Part shown: positions 37,592 to 48,258 of the stretch, in pieces | How the letters are laid out: every line of letters starts with the position of its first letter | Position numbering within the stretch: the first letter of the stretch is position 1 | Made by a program: the position numbers and the translations under genes | Notes under the pieces: model-generated | What the model was told of the DNA's origin: nothing | The model's input: the letters and a program-made list of their open reading frames with translations, nothing else | Database searches by the model: none | NCBI GenBank assembly: GCA_021323705.1 | Contig: JAJPKL010000012.1 | Coordinates: 1-64,000 of the forward strand | Reading direction: 5' to 3' | DNA: 64,000 nucleotides | DNA from: Nitrososphaerota archaeon | GTDB lineage: Archaea; Thermoproteota; Nitrososphaeria; Nitrososphaerales; Nitrosopumilaceae

Positions 37592-40108
37592 TTATAGTGC
37601 AAAGTATTCTGCCTCAGGATGATGAACAACTATGGCGGCAGTAGATTGTTCCGGTATTATCTGTCCTGCTTCTGTTAGTGTCATGCCAGATTTTGCAGGT
37701 TCCAATAGTTTCCAAACAAGATAATGCTGTGCCACATCGGGACAGCTTGGATATCCCCAACTGTATCTCAGCCCCTGTTTTTGCCCAATCTTTAGTTCGT
37801 CTCTTATCTTCTGGTTTATCCATGCCGCCATTGCCTCTGCAGTTTCCACTGCAAGACCATGTAAGTAATACGCATCAGTGTACCTATCTTCTTTATTCCA
37901 TTTTTCTATGATTTCAGAAACTTTGCTTCCTACAGTCACGGCTTGGAAAGCCACAATATCATCCTGACCAAAATAATCAGCAAGGCACAGGTGTTTTGCT
38001 CTTGACGAGCGTGGAAATTCGAATACCAATTTTTCTCCATTGGGATGGTCAACTGTCAGGATCTTGTCTTTTCCATGGCATTTAAAATATCCATATACTG
38101 CACGCGGCTCAAACAGTTTCTCTGAAAGAATTTTTTTCTTCCAAGTCTCAAGAAGTGCTTCGTGTTCCGATTCAGATTCTTTGGCAGACTTTCCTCTCAG
38201 CCCCCATGAAAGTACAAAGAGCGATTTTTTGTCCAAGAACTTCCATACCTCATTCAGATCGATGTCTTTTGGTTCAAATCTTATTGTCTTATTGATGTGA
38301 GGCGGAACTGGTGCCGCGACCGGTTTTATCTCGCTTCGCTCCACAGTGCCACCCTGCGCCTTTTCGACTACGGTCTCAGTCCACTTTTCAATTTTCTCCT
38401 GCCACTGTTGAACAAATTTCTGTCTTTCTTTAGAAACAAGATTGTCCATGGTTTTAAGTCCGTCAAACATAGTTTTACAATAAAACACACCAGGCCTGTA
38501 TATGCCTCCCTCCTTTGCAATTCGGTTTATGTAATTACTGTTAATTGCTGCTCCTCCACACAATACAGGAATTTCCATGTTGTTCTTTCTTGCATGTTCC
38601 ACAAAGAACTGCATCTGTTTTGATGTGGAGACCAGTAGTGCTGACAATCCCACCGCATCAGCTTTTACTTCATCAATTTTTTCAAGAAACTTTTGCATTG
38701 GGACTTGTTTTCCCAGATCATACACAGTATATCCATTGTTCTCAAAGATTGTTTTTACAAGATTCTTTCCAATGTCGTGGACGTCTCCATAGACAGTTCC
38801 AAGCACCAGTTTTCCTTTAGAACTTCCCACTTCCTTTAACAGATATTTTTCAAGTTCTGCAACTGCGGCCTTCATACATTCTGCAGATTTCAACACAAAT
38901 GGAAGTATGAGCTCACCTGCCCCAAACTTGTCCCCTACTTCTTTCATTGCAGGGAGCAAGTCATCATTTAGTGTCTGGATTGCGGCGTTATGTGTTGTCT
39001 CTTTTGGTGCATCAATTAGGAGTATGCCATCTTTTTCTAACAGTCCATGCTTGTTTGGAATCTTTTCATATATCGCATTCACGACGTCTCTTTCTATTCC
39101 ATCCTTGATTCTGTTCACAATTCTAAAGTTAGAGCGTTTACCTGCAGGCCATGATGGGTCTACCTCGATCTTCTTTGCAGCAAGACTAGCAGTTGTCTTT
39201 GTCTTTTCAAAATGGGAAATAAATTCTGCAAGGGCATTTGGATGTTTGTTGAATATGAGATCTTCTGCAAGATTTCTTTCCTTTTCATCTATTTCGGTAT
39301 AAGGAATTACATCTTTTGGATTGATTATGACAGTATCCAACCCCGCTTTTACTGCATGATACAAAAATATCGCATTTAGAATCTTTCGTGCCCCAGGAGC
39401 AAGTCCAAAACTCACGTTGCTTAATCCAAGAGTGGTAAATGAATTTGGAAACCTTTTTTTGACTAGACTTATTCCCTCCAAGGTGTTTTTTCCAGCGTCA
39501 AGAAATTCTGCTTCTCCTGTTGCTAGTGTAAAAGTCAGTACGTCAAAAATGAAATGTTCTTCACGCAGACCATATTTTTTCCCTGTCTCAAACAAGAGTT
39601 CAGCGGTTTCAAGTTTTTCTTTGGGGGTCTTTGCCATCCCTTTTGGCCCAATACACATTGCAATCGCAGGAACACCATATCGCACCATTATAGGAGCAAG
39701 CGAGTGAAACCGGTTTCCATCTCCTTCAAGATTGATTGAGTTGATCATTGGTTTTCCAGGTATCTGTTCCAAAGCAGCAGCAATAACTTTTGGTTCAGTA
39801 GAATCTATAACAAGGGGAGCCTCGATCTCAAGACTTAGTAGCTTTACCAGTTTTTTCATAAATTCAAGCTCGTCTGAGCGTTCCGTCGTAGCAACACAGA
39901 CATCTAGACAGTGTGCCCCATCGTCTACTTGGTCTCGTGCTATCTTTACCAGTTCTTCAAAATTGTCAGCCAGTACACACTCCTTTGCTTTCTTTGATCC
40001 CTGCGCATTAAGTCTCTCTCCTATGATAAGGGGTGGAGGATCTTGTCTTAGCTCTACTGCTTTTAGTGCAGAACTTACTCTAACATCTTTCAACACATTC
40101 ATTCTCAA
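37592..40108 (-). CDS. metH: Cobalamin-dependent methionine synthase: pterin-binding, B12-binding and activation domains
   Basis: IIGERLNAQGSKK pterin domain; GTVYGDVHDIGKNLVKTIFENNGY B12 motif; RYSWGYPSCPD..PEQSTAAIVVHHPEAEYF activation domain. Confidence 0.95.
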   Translation of the reverse strand: MRMNVLKDVRVSSALKAVELRQDPPPLIIGERLNAQGSKKAKECVLADNFEELVKIARDQVDDGAHCLDVCVATTERSDELEFMKKLVKLLSLEIEAPLVIDSTEPKVIAAALEQIPGKPMINSINLEGDGNRFHSLAPIMVRYGVPAIAMCIGPKGMAKTPKEKLETAELLFETGKKYGLREEHFIFDVLTFTLATGEAEFLDAGKNTLEGISLVKKRFPNSFTTLGLSNVSFGLAPGARKILNAIFLYHAVKAGLDTVIINPKDVIPYTEIDEKERNLAEDLIFNKHPNALAEFISHFEKTKTTASLAAKKIEVDPSWPAGKRSNFRIVNRIKDGIERDVVNAIYEKIPNKHGLLEKDGILLIDAPKETTHNAAIQTLNDDLLPAMKEVGDKFGAGELILPFVLKSAECMKAAVAELEKYLLKEVGSSKGKLVLGTVYGDVHDIGKNLVKTIFENNGYTVYDLGKQVPMQKFLEKIDEVKADAVGLSALLVSTSKQMQFFVEHARKNNMEIPVLCGGAAINSNYINRIAKEGGIYRPGVFYCKTMFDGLKTMDNLVSKERQKFVQQWQEKIEKWTETVVEKAQGGTVERSEIKPVAAPVPPHINKTIRFEPKDIDLNEVWKFLDKKSLFVLSWGLRGKSAKESESEHEALLETWKKKILSEKLFEPRAVYGYFKCHGKDKILTVDHPNGEKLVFEFPRSSRAKHLCLADYFGQDDIVAFQAVTVGSKVSEIIEKWNKEDRYTDAYYLHGLAVETAEAMAAWINQKIRDELKIGQKQGLRYSWGYPSCPDVAQHYLVWKLLEPAKSGMTLTEAGQIIPEQSTAAIVVHHPEAEYFAL

Positions 40109-40125
40109 TTGCTTTTTCTAAATAC

Positions 40126-41094
40126 CTAGCGCCTATTTTCAGATTGCTTTTCATCAATTATTTTTCTTAAAAGCGCTATATGGTCAGGATTGGTTCCACA
40201 GCAACCTCCTATTATTCGAACTTTTTTGTACTGCGATAAGAAGTCGCGCATTACTTTGGCCATCTCATCTGGCGCCATCTTGTAGACTGCTCGTCCTCCT
40301 TGGTTCTCTGGCATTCCAGCATTTGGCACAACAAGAAGTGGCAGGTCATCTTGTTCATTTAACCACCGTACACTTGGGTCCATCTCAACAGGCCCGGTAG
40401 AACAGTTCAGTCCAAACGCATCAACTCCCATCTCAGATACAGTAGTATATGCAGCTTGGACGTTTGTTCCAAGCAGCATCTTTCCATACTTGTCAAGTGT
40501 TACATTTGCAATGATGGGGATCTTCTTTCCTGTTTTTTTCATTGCATTGTGAGATGCTTCTATTGCAAGTTTTACTTCCAAGATATCCTGACTTGTTTCA
40601 ATTAGAATCGCATCCACCCCACCAAGTATCAACCCCTCTGCTTGAATTTCAAATGCTTCTCTAATCTTATCAAGTGAGATTTGTCCAAGAGACGGATCGT
40701 TTGAGCTTGGCAAAAATCCAGTAGGCCCCATAGAACCAATGACATATCTTGGCTTGTCGTGAAATTCTTTTGTGACCTCTACTGCAAGCTCTGCAATTTT
40801 TTTGTTGAACTCTAGTGTTTTGTCACCATAGCCATATTCTTCAAGCTTGAGCTTGTTTGAACCAAAAGTATTGGTCTCGATACAGTCGGCTCCTGCTTGG
40901 AGATAGTTTCTGTGAATGTTCTTTATCCATTCTGGTCGTGTAAAAGAAAGACCATCGTTGAATCCATCTTTTCCATCTGGAAAGTCTTCTGGTTTTGGGT
41001 TTAGTTTTTGAATCTCAGTTCCCATGGCTCCGTCAAATAGCACTATCTTTTGTTTCATCAATTCATCAAGCGGGAGTTTTGTTACCAACAACAA
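40126..41094 (-). CDS. Methionine synthase homocysteine-binding subunit (split MetH N-terminal domain)
   Basis: VLFDGAMGTEIQ, ADCIETNTFGSNKLKLEEYG, RIIGGCCGTNPDHI (Zn-binding Cys motif). Confidence 0.94.
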   Translation of the reverse strand: MLLVTKLPLDELMKQKIVLFDGAMGTEIQKLNPKPEDFPDGKDGFNDGLSFTRPEWIKNIHRNYLQAGADCIETNTFGSNKLKLEEYGYGDKTLEFNKKIAELAVEVTKEFHDKPRYVIGSMGPTGFLPSSNDPSLGQISLDKIREAFEIQAEGLILGGVDAILIETSQDILEVKLAIEASHNAMKKTGKKIPIIANVTLDKYGKMLLGTNVQAAYTTVSEMGVDAFGLNCSTGPVEMDPSVRWLNEQDDLPLLVVPNAGMPENQGGRAVYKMAPDEMAKVMRDFLSQYKKVRIIGGCCGTNPDHIALLRKIIDEKQSENRR

Positions 41095-41186
41095 ATAGTG
41101 AATGGTTTGATGTATTAATTTTCTTTGGGTTTGTCATCGGTTAATTGCCTTCAAAGGTTATAATCAAGTAACCGTGACACTCTTTT

Positions 41187-41939
41187 ATGACAATAATTTA
41201 CGAGTTAAATCCACCCAAGGTTATTCAGGATACAGTACTTTCTCACAAGGAATTACAAGAGTCGGTGGAGAAATTCAAATCAAAAGCAACAAAAGTCAGC
41301 AAACTCTGTGATGCCATACATGTAACAGACTCTGTTCTGGGAGTTCCTCGCATATCGCCCATAACTGCAGGATTCTTTATCAAAAACGCCAACAACAAGG
41401 TCAAGATCTCGGCTAGCGTGAGAGTAAGAGACAGGAACCACACGTCTATCACTCAGACCGTTTGCGATGCCATACTTTTGAACCTCAATGGCGTCCTCAT
41501 AGTTAAAGGCGACCCTCCGCCTACAGGTCCAAAAGATTCTAGGCTCATCCCAAGCGAGGTGGTAAAACAATTCAACGAACAGGGTTTTGGAGAAAAAATT
41601 GATCTCTATCTTTCAATTTCAAATAATCCTAACTTTGATAAGATTCACAAAAAAATTGAGGCTCAACCAAAAGGCTTTGTAACTCAGGTCATAAGCTCAA
41701 TCGACCAAGTAACAACAATGGTAGACAGGCTAAAACCTCAAGGATTTAGGATAATCCCATGCGTATTATTGGCATCAGATCTTAATCAAAAATCTGCAAA
41801 AATGCTCAACCTTGATTGGTCTAGATATAACAAAGACATGGTTGGATTTGTAAAACAAGTTCACAAAATTGCAGGCAATGTGCTTCTGAGCTCACCAAAT
41901 GATTTCAAAGGAGCACTCAAACTATTAGAGAAGATATAG
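41187..41939 (+). CDS. Methylenetetrahydrofolate reductase-like protein
   Basis: YELNPPKV, CDAIHVTDSVLGVPRISP, LNGVLIVKGDPPPTG; divergent from the metH pair. Confidence 0.78.
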   Translation: MTIIYELNPPKVIQDTVLSHKELQESVEKFKSKATKVSKLCDAIHVTDSVLGVPRISPITAGFFIKNANNKVKISASVRVRDRNHTSITQTVCDAILLNLNGVLIVKGDPPPTGPKDSRLIPSEVVKQFNEQGFGEKIDLYLSISNNPNFDKIHKKIEAQPKGFVTQVISSIDQVTTMVDRLKPQGFRIIPCVLLASDLNQKSAKMLNLDWSRYNKDMVGFVKQVHKIAGNVLLSSPNDFKGALKLLEKI

Positions 41940-41982
41940 ATTCAGAAATTGGGCAATCTTTTCTGCATTGATACACGGGTTA

Positions 41983-43068
41983 CTAGCCCGTTGAAGATAT
42001 GTTAACTTGTTGTATTGCGGACAAGTTTTTTTCATCAAGCACTTGATTTAGAATACTCAAATCAAATATTCCGTCAAGGTTTGGTTTTTTATCATCTAGA
42101 AATCCCAATCCGTATGCAGCATCTGCCGATTTGTAAAGAGAGCTCTGTATTGGATCATATGTGATATCCAATCTTGAAAAAGCCTCAGTGAGTTCATTCT
42201 CAGGTATTGTCTTTCCAGTTAGATTTCCCAACTGTTCATCAAATATAGTAATTGCCTTGTCTTTGTTGTTGTTTATCCACAGCGTCTCATCCACGTGCGC
42301 TTCAAGTAATTTCTTTATTATATCAGGATGATTTTGCAAGTAATCTGTTCTAGCAACTATCACAGCTGTAGTGAATTTTCCTCCTGCCCATAGGTCTCTT
42401 TCGTCAACTAGAATTTTTCCATGTGCATTTCGTTCTAGTATTGTTCCCCAGGGTTCTGGTACCCATGCTCCGTCAATATCTTTTTTTAGCATCATTGTGA
42501 CAATGTCAGAGTTTGCAGCGTTTATGATCTGGATGTTTCCTCCAACATCAGAGGTTTTGTACCCATTTTTGTTCAAAAATGATCGTAGTGCAACATCTTG
42601 TGTGTTACCAAGCTGAGGGGATGCGAATTTTTTCCCTCCAAGATCAGATATAGAGTTTATTCCAGAATCGTTTCGTACCACAAATACAGCGCCACCACTT
42701 GCAGCGCCTGCAATCACGCGAAGATCCTGTCCATTAGACTTGATGTACCCGTTTATGGTAGGGTTTGGTCCAACATAGGCTACATCCACTCTATTTGCAA
42801 ATAATGCTTCTACGGTAGCAGGTCCTGCATTGAATGTTTGTGTTTCTACTTTAATTCCTCCAAGTTCTTTTTGATAGTCTCCTGTTCCAATTCCAATTAC
42901 CGCCTGTGCATGGTTGATGTTTGGAGAATATCCTATTCGAAGTACATCTGCCGAAGAATTTGTTGTTACATGTACTGTCTCAGCGGTTTGAGATACCGAC
43001 ATGAAACTGGTTGTAATGACAGCTGCAAATATTACAGCCGCAATTCCAAATTTTACTTCCGGATTCAT
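41983..43068 (-). CDS. ABC transporter substrate-binding protein (SsuA/NrtA/TauA-like)
   Basis: LRIGYSPNINHAQAVIGIGTGDYQK, FNAGPATVEALFANRVDVAYVGPNP, DGAWVPEPWG; N-terminal membrane anchor. Confidence 0.9.
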   Translation of the reverse strand: MNPEVKFGIAAVIFAAVITTSFMSVSQTAETVHVTTNSSADVLRIGYSPNINHAQAVIGIGTGDYQKELGGIKVETQTFNAGPATVEALFANRVDVAYVGPNPTINGYIKSNGQDLRVIAGAASGGAVFVVRNDSGINSISDLGGKKFASPQLGNTQDVALRSFLNKNGYKTSDVGGNIQIINAANSDIVTMMLKKDIDGAWVPEPWGTILERNAHGKILVDERDLWAGGKFTTAVIVARTDYLQNHPDIIKKLLEAHVDETLWINNNKDKAITIFDEQLGNLTGKTIPENELTEAFSRLDITYDPIQSSLYKSADAAYGLGFLDDKKPNLDGIFDLSILNQVLDEKNLSAIQQVNISSTG

Positions 43069-43102
43069 AAAACAATCAATCCATTTTCACCAAATATTTC
43101 AC

Positions 43103-43903
43103 TCAACGGTGATGATCAAGTCCCCACTTTTTTCGTATCCTATCTTCTAGCTTGTAGAGTAGGAATCTGTCCACAATCAGACCTATAGTAAATATCGTTA
43201 TCATGCTGGCAATCACTTCGCTCATGTCAAGAAAGTCTCGTCCTACAGACAGTATGTGTCCTAGACCTACAATTGACATTAGTATTTCAGCTCCAATTAT
43301 TGCGTGCCATGCAAATGACCACCCCTGCCTCAGTCCAATTATCAGGGACGGAGTTGCCGCAGGGAGTGTAACGTATCTGAATAGTGTGAACCCCTTTGCG
43401 CCCATGTTTCTTGCCGCATCCATGTAGATTGATGGAATGTTCCTTATGCTACTGTATGTTGATATCATTACAGAAAAGATTGAGCTCATTATTACCACAA
43501 ACATGATTCCAAATTCGTTAAAGCCAATCAACAGAATGGAAAACGGTACCCATGCAATGCTTGGAAATGATAGCAATCCCGCAGAGAATGAGTTGAGAGT
43601 CTTGCCAAAGCCCTTGAATCTAATCATTGCAAGCCCGATCAGTGTGCCGAAACTAATTGAGATGAGAAAGGCTGCTACAAGTCTTCCAAGCGTTATACCG
43701 ACGCTCTCAGGAAGTGAAAGGTTCAGAGTTATCTTGTAAAATGATTCGGCGACCATCGCGGGAGACGGCAACGATATTTTTGACCATATTCCAAGCATGA
43801 AGACAACCTCCCATATGCCAACAAATACTGCTAACATTAGTGCAGCGTTTGCCGCATCATGTAGACCTTGAGATTTTTTCTCAGAAATTATTTTTTTGTT
43901 CAT
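43103..43903 (-). CDS. ABC transporter permease (SsuC/TauC-like)
   Basis: EAA-like loop YMDAARNMGAKGFTLFRYVTLPAATPSLIIGLRQGWSFAW. Confidence 0.93.
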   Translation of the reverse strand: MNKKIISEKKSQGLHDAANAALMLAVFVGIWEVVFMLGIWSKISLPSPAMVAESFYKITLNLSLPESVGITLGRLVAAFLISISFGTLIGLAMIRFKGFGKTLNSFSAGLLSFPSIAWVPFSILLIGFNEFGIMFVVIMSSIFSVMISTYSSIRNIPSIYMDAARNMGAKGFTLFRYVTLPAATPSLIIGLRQGWSFAWHAIIGAEILMSIVGLGHILSVGRDFLDMSEVIASMITIFTIGLIVDRFLLYKLEDRIRKKWGLDHHR

Positions 43904-44676
43904 TGGTTCTCATCTTTTATTTGTGCAATCACTTCGTTTTTGAGTTCATCTAATATTTGGTGATAATATTTTTGCAAATTCTCATCTTCCATTAATCGCG
44001 GCCTTCGATAGTCAATGTAGATCTCTTTTTTTATTTTGGAAGGTCTGTTTTTGAAAACTACTACACGATTTCCCAATATGACGGATTCTGAAATGTTGTG
44101 CGTTACAAATATGATGGTCTTTTTTGTTCTTTCCCATATCAGTTGAAGTTCAACTAGTAAGAGATCTCTTGTCTGAGAGTCAAGCGCTGCAAAAGGCTCG
44201 TCCATTAGCAGAATTTCTGGATCCATTGCAAGAGCTCGTGCTATTGCTACTCTTTGTTTCATTCCAGTCGATAGTTGGTATGTATACGACTCAGCAAACT
44301 TGGTTAGCTGCATCATGTCAAGATATCTTTGCGATATCTGTCGACGTTCTTCCTTTGGAATTCCTGCCATCTTCAGTCCAAACTCTACATTATCAATCAC
44401 TTTGAGCCACGGAAATAGTGCGCCTTCTTGAAAGATCATTGTTCTGTCAGGCCCCGGAGTCGAGATTGGTTTTCCATTAAGCAGTATCTCTCCAGAGTCT
44501 GGTTTCTCAAGTCCTGCCACAATATTTAGAAATGTAGACTTGCCACATCCAGATGGACCTACAATGCACAAAAAATCTCCTTCTTGTACATCCAAGTTTA
44601 TTCCGTCTAAGGCAAGTACCGAGTTACCGTTGTGATCAAAATGCTTTACAATGTTTTTTGCCTGAAGTTTTGTCAT
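43900..44676 (-). CDS. ABC transporter ATP-binding protein (SsuB/TauB-like)
   Basis: Walker A GPSGCGKST, LSTGMKQRVAIARALAMDPEILLMDEPFAALD; Met at 44676 preferred. Confidence 0.94.
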   Translation of the reverse strand: MTKLQAKNIVKHFDHNGNSVLALDGINLDVQEGDFLCIVGPSGCGKSTFLNIVAGLEKPDSGEILLNGKPISTPGPDRTMIFQEGALFPWLKVIDNVEFGLKMAGIPKEERRQISQRYLDMMQLTKFAESYTYQLSTGMKQRVAIARALAMDPEILLMDEPFAALDSQTRDLLLVELQLIWERTKKTIIFVTHNISESVILGNRVVVFKNRPSKIKKEIYIDYRRPRLMEDENLQKYYHQILDELKNEVIAQIKDENQ

Positions 44677-44919
44677 TTGAAAACAACTACCTCCCAATCT
44701 TTGCGATAAGATGTACTCTGATACATGCCCGCAAAGGGAATCAAATTCATATAACAGCGTTATAATAATGCGGTTAAATAGTGTTCGAATTTTAGCTTGG
44801 ACTAATTTGTTCCATCTCATTAGTTTGAAAATAATTTTTTGAATTTTTGTTCTACTAAAAATGGATCAAACTGCAGATCATAAAAGATAAATGCTAAAAT
44901 CTGATCACAGAAAACCTCA

Positions 44920-46107
44920 ATGAAAGGAAAGGCAGTTTTAGCTTTCTCTGGGGGACTTGACACTTCAGTTGTCATAAAATATCTTCAAGAAAAACACAAC
45001 TTGGATGTTGTCACAATAACAGTTGATGTTGGTCAAGGCGATGATCTCAAAAAGATTGCAGCCAAGGCAAAAAAACTTGGAGTTGTCAGACACTACAATG
45101 TTGACGCAAAAGATGAATTTGTAAATAATTTCATATTTCCATCAATCAAGGCAAATGCGCTTTATCAAAAGAAATATTGTCTTGCGACCGCTCTTGCCAG
45201 ACCCCTTATTGCACAAAAAGTTGTGGAGATGGCCAAAAAAGAAAATGCGCAAGCCCTAGCACATGGATGCACAGGCAAAGGAAATGATCAGGTGCGATTT
45301 GATGTTACAATGAGATCAGGTTCTACTCTTCCAATCATTGCACCAATACGTGATCTCAATCTTACTCGTGATGTAGAGCTGAAATTTGCAAAAAAACATG
45401 GAATACCAATTGAAACTGCAGCAAAGAGATTCAGCATAGATCAAAACTTGTGGGGCAGAGCAATAGAAGGTGGTGAGCTTGAGGATGCATATGCAGAACC
45501 GCCTCAAGATGCGTTCATCTGGGTAAAGACCAAGGACTTGTCAGACAAACCACAGTATCTTGAAGTAAAATTTGTCAACGGAATACCAATTGCAGCAGAT
45601 GGCAAGAACCTAAAACCAATCGACCTTATAGAATACATCAATAAAAAAGCAGGTGCGGCAGGTGTCGGAATAGTTGATCATATTGAAGACAGGGTAGTTG
45701 GGATAAAATCTCGCGAAGTATATGAAACTCCGGCGGCACTTTGTCTAATTGAGGCACATACCGATCTAGAAAAAATGGTCCTTACAAAGCACGAGCTAAA
45801 GTTCAAAGCAATGGTTGATGCAGAATGGGCTTGGCTTGCATATTCCGGCCTCTGGCAAGATCCTCTGAAAACCGATTTAGATATGTTTATCAATGCGTCG
45901 CAGAAGAGAGTTAGCGGAACTGTAAAGCTGAAAATGTTCAAAGGAAGTCTAAGAGTGGTTGGAAGAAAGTCAGATTATTCGTTATACAGTCATGATTTAG
46001 CAACGTATGGTGCAGGCTCTACCTTTGACCAAACTCTTGCAAAAGGGTTTGTAGAATTGTGGGGCCTTCAATCAACAGAAGCTAATAAATTACTAAAAAA
46101 GAGGTGA
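44920..46107 (+). CDS. argG: Argininosuccinate synthase
   Basis: MKGKAVLAFSGGLDTSVVIKYLQEK, AHGCTGKGNDQVRFD. Confidence 0.97.
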   Translation: MKGKAVLAFSGGLDTSVVIKYLQEKHNLDVVTITVDVGQGDDLKKIAAKAKKLGVVRHYNVDAKDEFVNNFIFPSIKANALYQKKYCLATALARPLIAQKVVEMAKKENAQALAHGCTGKGNDQVRFDVTMRSGSTLPIIAPIRDLNLTRDVELKFAKKHGIPIETAAKRFSIDQNLWGRAIEGGELEDAYAEPPQDAFIWVKTKDLSDKPQYLEVKFVNGIPIAADGKNLKPIDLIEYINKKAGAAGVGIVDHIEDRVVGIKSREVYETPAALCLIEAHTDLEKMVLTKHELKFKAMVDAEWAWLAYSGLWQDPLKTDLDMFINASQKRVSGTVKLKMFKGSLRVVGRKSDYSLYSHDLATYGAGSTFDQTLAKGFVELWGLQSTEANKLLKKR

Positions 46108-46118
46108 AAGATCAAAGA

Positions 46119-46286
46119 ATGAATTGTCCAGAATGTGACGCAAATTTAAAAATTCCAGACGATGCAAGTGTTGGAGAGATCGTATCTTGTCCTGATTGCG
46201 GGGCAGATTTCGAGATTGCATCCAAGAACGGCACCGTGTGCGAATTAAAGCATGCTGAAAAAGTAGGCGAAGACTGGGGAGAGTAA
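46119..46286 (+). CDS. lysW: LysW amino-group carrier protein (copy 1, EDWGE terminus)
   Basis: MNCPECDANLKIPDDASVGEIVSCPDCGADFEI...EKVGEDWGE*; two CxxC, canonical C-term Glu. Confidence 0.93.
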   Translation: MNCPECDANLKIPDDASVGEIVSCPDCGADFEIASKNGTVCELKHAEKVGEDWGE

Positions 46287-47144
46287 ATGCCCAAAGTCCG
46301 CATCGTGTTCGATAGAGTAAGACTAGAGGAAAAAATGCTCGAGGAAAAGGCAGTCGAGCTTGGACACGATACAAAGATGATAGATGCAAAGATAACCAAC
46401 GTCAGCACCGAGAGTAAAAGGAGTGATTTTGATTTTGGCGATGTTGTATTGGAAAGATGTGTCAGTTATTTTCGTGGACTTCACTTTACGGCTTGCCTAG
46501 AGTTTCTCGGAGTTCCTGTTTTCAACAAGTTTGAAGTTGCAAATAACTGCGGTAACAAGATGATAACATCGCTTTTGTTAAAGAAACACAACGTTCCTAC
46601 TCCCAAGACTTACTTTTCCTTTTCTTCCGAGTCAGCAGTTGAAGTCTTGGACAAGGAAGGATATCCTCTAGTTATAAAACCAATCATTGGGAGTTGGGGC
46701 AGAGGAGTAGTTTTGCTAAAAGATAGGGATACTGCTGACGCAATTATTGAGGTAAGAGAGTTAAATGATGGTCCTCTAGATAGGATATACTATTTGCAAG
46801 AAGCTGTGAAGAGGCCTCCTAGGGACATACGTGCGATAGCAGTAGGAGACCAAGTGATAGCAGCAATGTATAGGACTTCATCCGGCGGATTTAAGACGAA
46901 TATCGCACTTGGCGGAGAGCCTGTTCCCTGTGAAATAACCAAAGAGTTGGAAGATATTTGCATGAAGGCATCAGAGGCAGTAGGTGGAGGAATTCTCGGA
47001 ATTGACATCATGGAAGATGAAAAAAGAGGACTGGTAGTTCACGAAGTAAATAATACTGTAGAGTTTAAAGGACTGGCAAAGGTTGCCAAACGAAACATTC
47101 CAAGAGAAATGATTGAGTATGCAGTTAGATCAGCTGTAAAATAA
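46287..47144 (+). CDS. argX: LysW ligase (LysX/ArgX family), likely ArgX-type
   Basis: RimK-like ATP-grasp; VHEVNNTVEFKGLAKVAKRNIP; starts immediately after lysW copy 1, next to argG. Confidence 0.82.
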   Translation: MPKVRIVFDRVRLEEKMLEEKAVELGHDTKMIDAKITNVSTESKRSDFDFGDVVLERCVSYFRGLHFTACLEFLGVPVFNKFEVANNCGNKMITSLLLKKHNVPTPKTYFSFSSESAVEVLDKEGYPLVIKPIIGSWGRGVVLLKDRDTADAIIEVRELNDGPLDRIYYLQEAVKRPPRDIRAIAVGDQVIAAMYRTSSGGFKTNIALGGEPVPCEITKELEDICMKASEAVGGGILGIDIMEDEKRGLVVHEVNNTVEFKGLAKVAKRNIPREMIEYAVRSAVK

Positions 47145-47201
47145 ATTGGAATTTGAAATTTTAGAGTTTAAATTATACTATGTTATGCTAGGAGATCACT
47201 T

Positions 47202-48254
47202 ATGAGAGTAGGAGTAATTGGGGCATCAGGATATGTAGGCGGAGAGATTCTAAGGTTACTTGTAAGTCATCCCAAAGTTGAGATTACTGCAGTTACTTCA
47301 AGGCAGTATGTTGGAGAATACATATCAAGAGTTCAGCCTAGTCTCAAGGGATTCACTGATCTAACTTTTTCAGAATTAAACTATGACAAGCTGTCAGACA
47401 AGTGTGATCTGGTGTTTACTTCAGTACCGCACGGCACAGCAGTTGACATTGTAAAAGAGCTCTATGACCGAGGAATGAAAGTAATTGATTTGAGTGCAGA
47501 CTATAGACTGCATAATGCAACAGACTATGACAAGTGGTATGGCTGGCAACACCCACACCCAGACTATCTTCCAAAGTCTGTGTTTGGAGTTCCAGAGCTT
47601 CACAGAGAAGAGATCAAAAAAGCACAGCTTGTTTCGTGCCCCGGATGCATGGCAGTGACATCAATTCTTGCACTATACCCATTGGTCAAAAAGGGAATCA
47701 TAGATACAGAGCACATAATAGTGGATTCCAAGATAGGATCGTCTGGAGCCGGTGCGGGCTCAGAGGCAGGTACTCATCATGCAATGAGGTCAGGTGTGAT
47801 TAGGCCATACAAGCCAGCAAAGCACAGACATACAGGAGAGATTGAGCAAGAGCTTAGCCAAGCCGCTGGAAAAAAAATCAAGGTCTCCATGAGTCCACAT
47901 GCGGTAGACATTGTAAGGGGAATCTTGTGTACAAACCACACATTTCTCACAAAGGAAGTAACAGAGATTGACCTATGGAAGATGTATCGCGAGCAGTATC
48001 AAAATGAGAAATTCATCAGGCTGATTCGCGACAAGAAAGGATTTTACAAATTCCCTGATCCAAAGTTTGTTGTAGGTTCAAACTTTTGTGACGTAGGCTT
48101 TGACATAGACGAAGACAATAATAGATTGGTAGTACTATCAGCATCAGATAATCTAATGAAAGGTGCGGCAGGCTCCGCCATACAAAACTTGAATGTCATG
48201 GCAGGCTTCAACGAGATGGAAGGCCTCACCTATTCTCCATTAACTCCTGTGTAA
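47202..48254 (+). CDS. argC: LysY/ArgC-type [LysW]-aminoadipyl/glutamyl phosphate reductase
   Basis: VGVIGASGYVGGEILRLL, VSCPGCMAVTSILALYPL, GSSGAGAG. Confidence 0.93.
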   Translation: MRVGVIGASGYVGGEILRLLVSHPKVEITAVTSRQYVGEYISRVQPSLKGFTDLTFSELNYDKLSDKCDLVFTSVPHGTAVDIVKELYDRGMKVIDLSADYRLHNATDYDKWYGWQHPHPDYLPKSVFGVPELHREEIKKAQLVSCPGCMAVTSILALYPLVKKGIIDTEHIIVDSKIGSSGAGAGSEAGTHHAMRSGVIRPYKPAKHRHTGEIEQELSQAAGKKIKVSMSPHAVDIVRGILCTNHTFLTKEVTEIDLWKMYREQYQNEKFIRLIRDKKGFYKFPDPKFVVGSNFCDVGFDIDEDNNRLVVLSASDNLMKGAAGSAIQNLNVMAGFNEMEGLTYSPLTPV

Positions 48255-48258
48255 TGAG

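Noticed and set aside
39732-40121. 129-aa ORF opposite metH
   Set aside because: Antisense shadow; metH frame is unambiguous.
44840-44919. gatcat/tgatca half-sites upstream of argG as a possible operator
   Set aside because: Symmetry is short and imperfect; could be chance in AT-rich promoter DNA.
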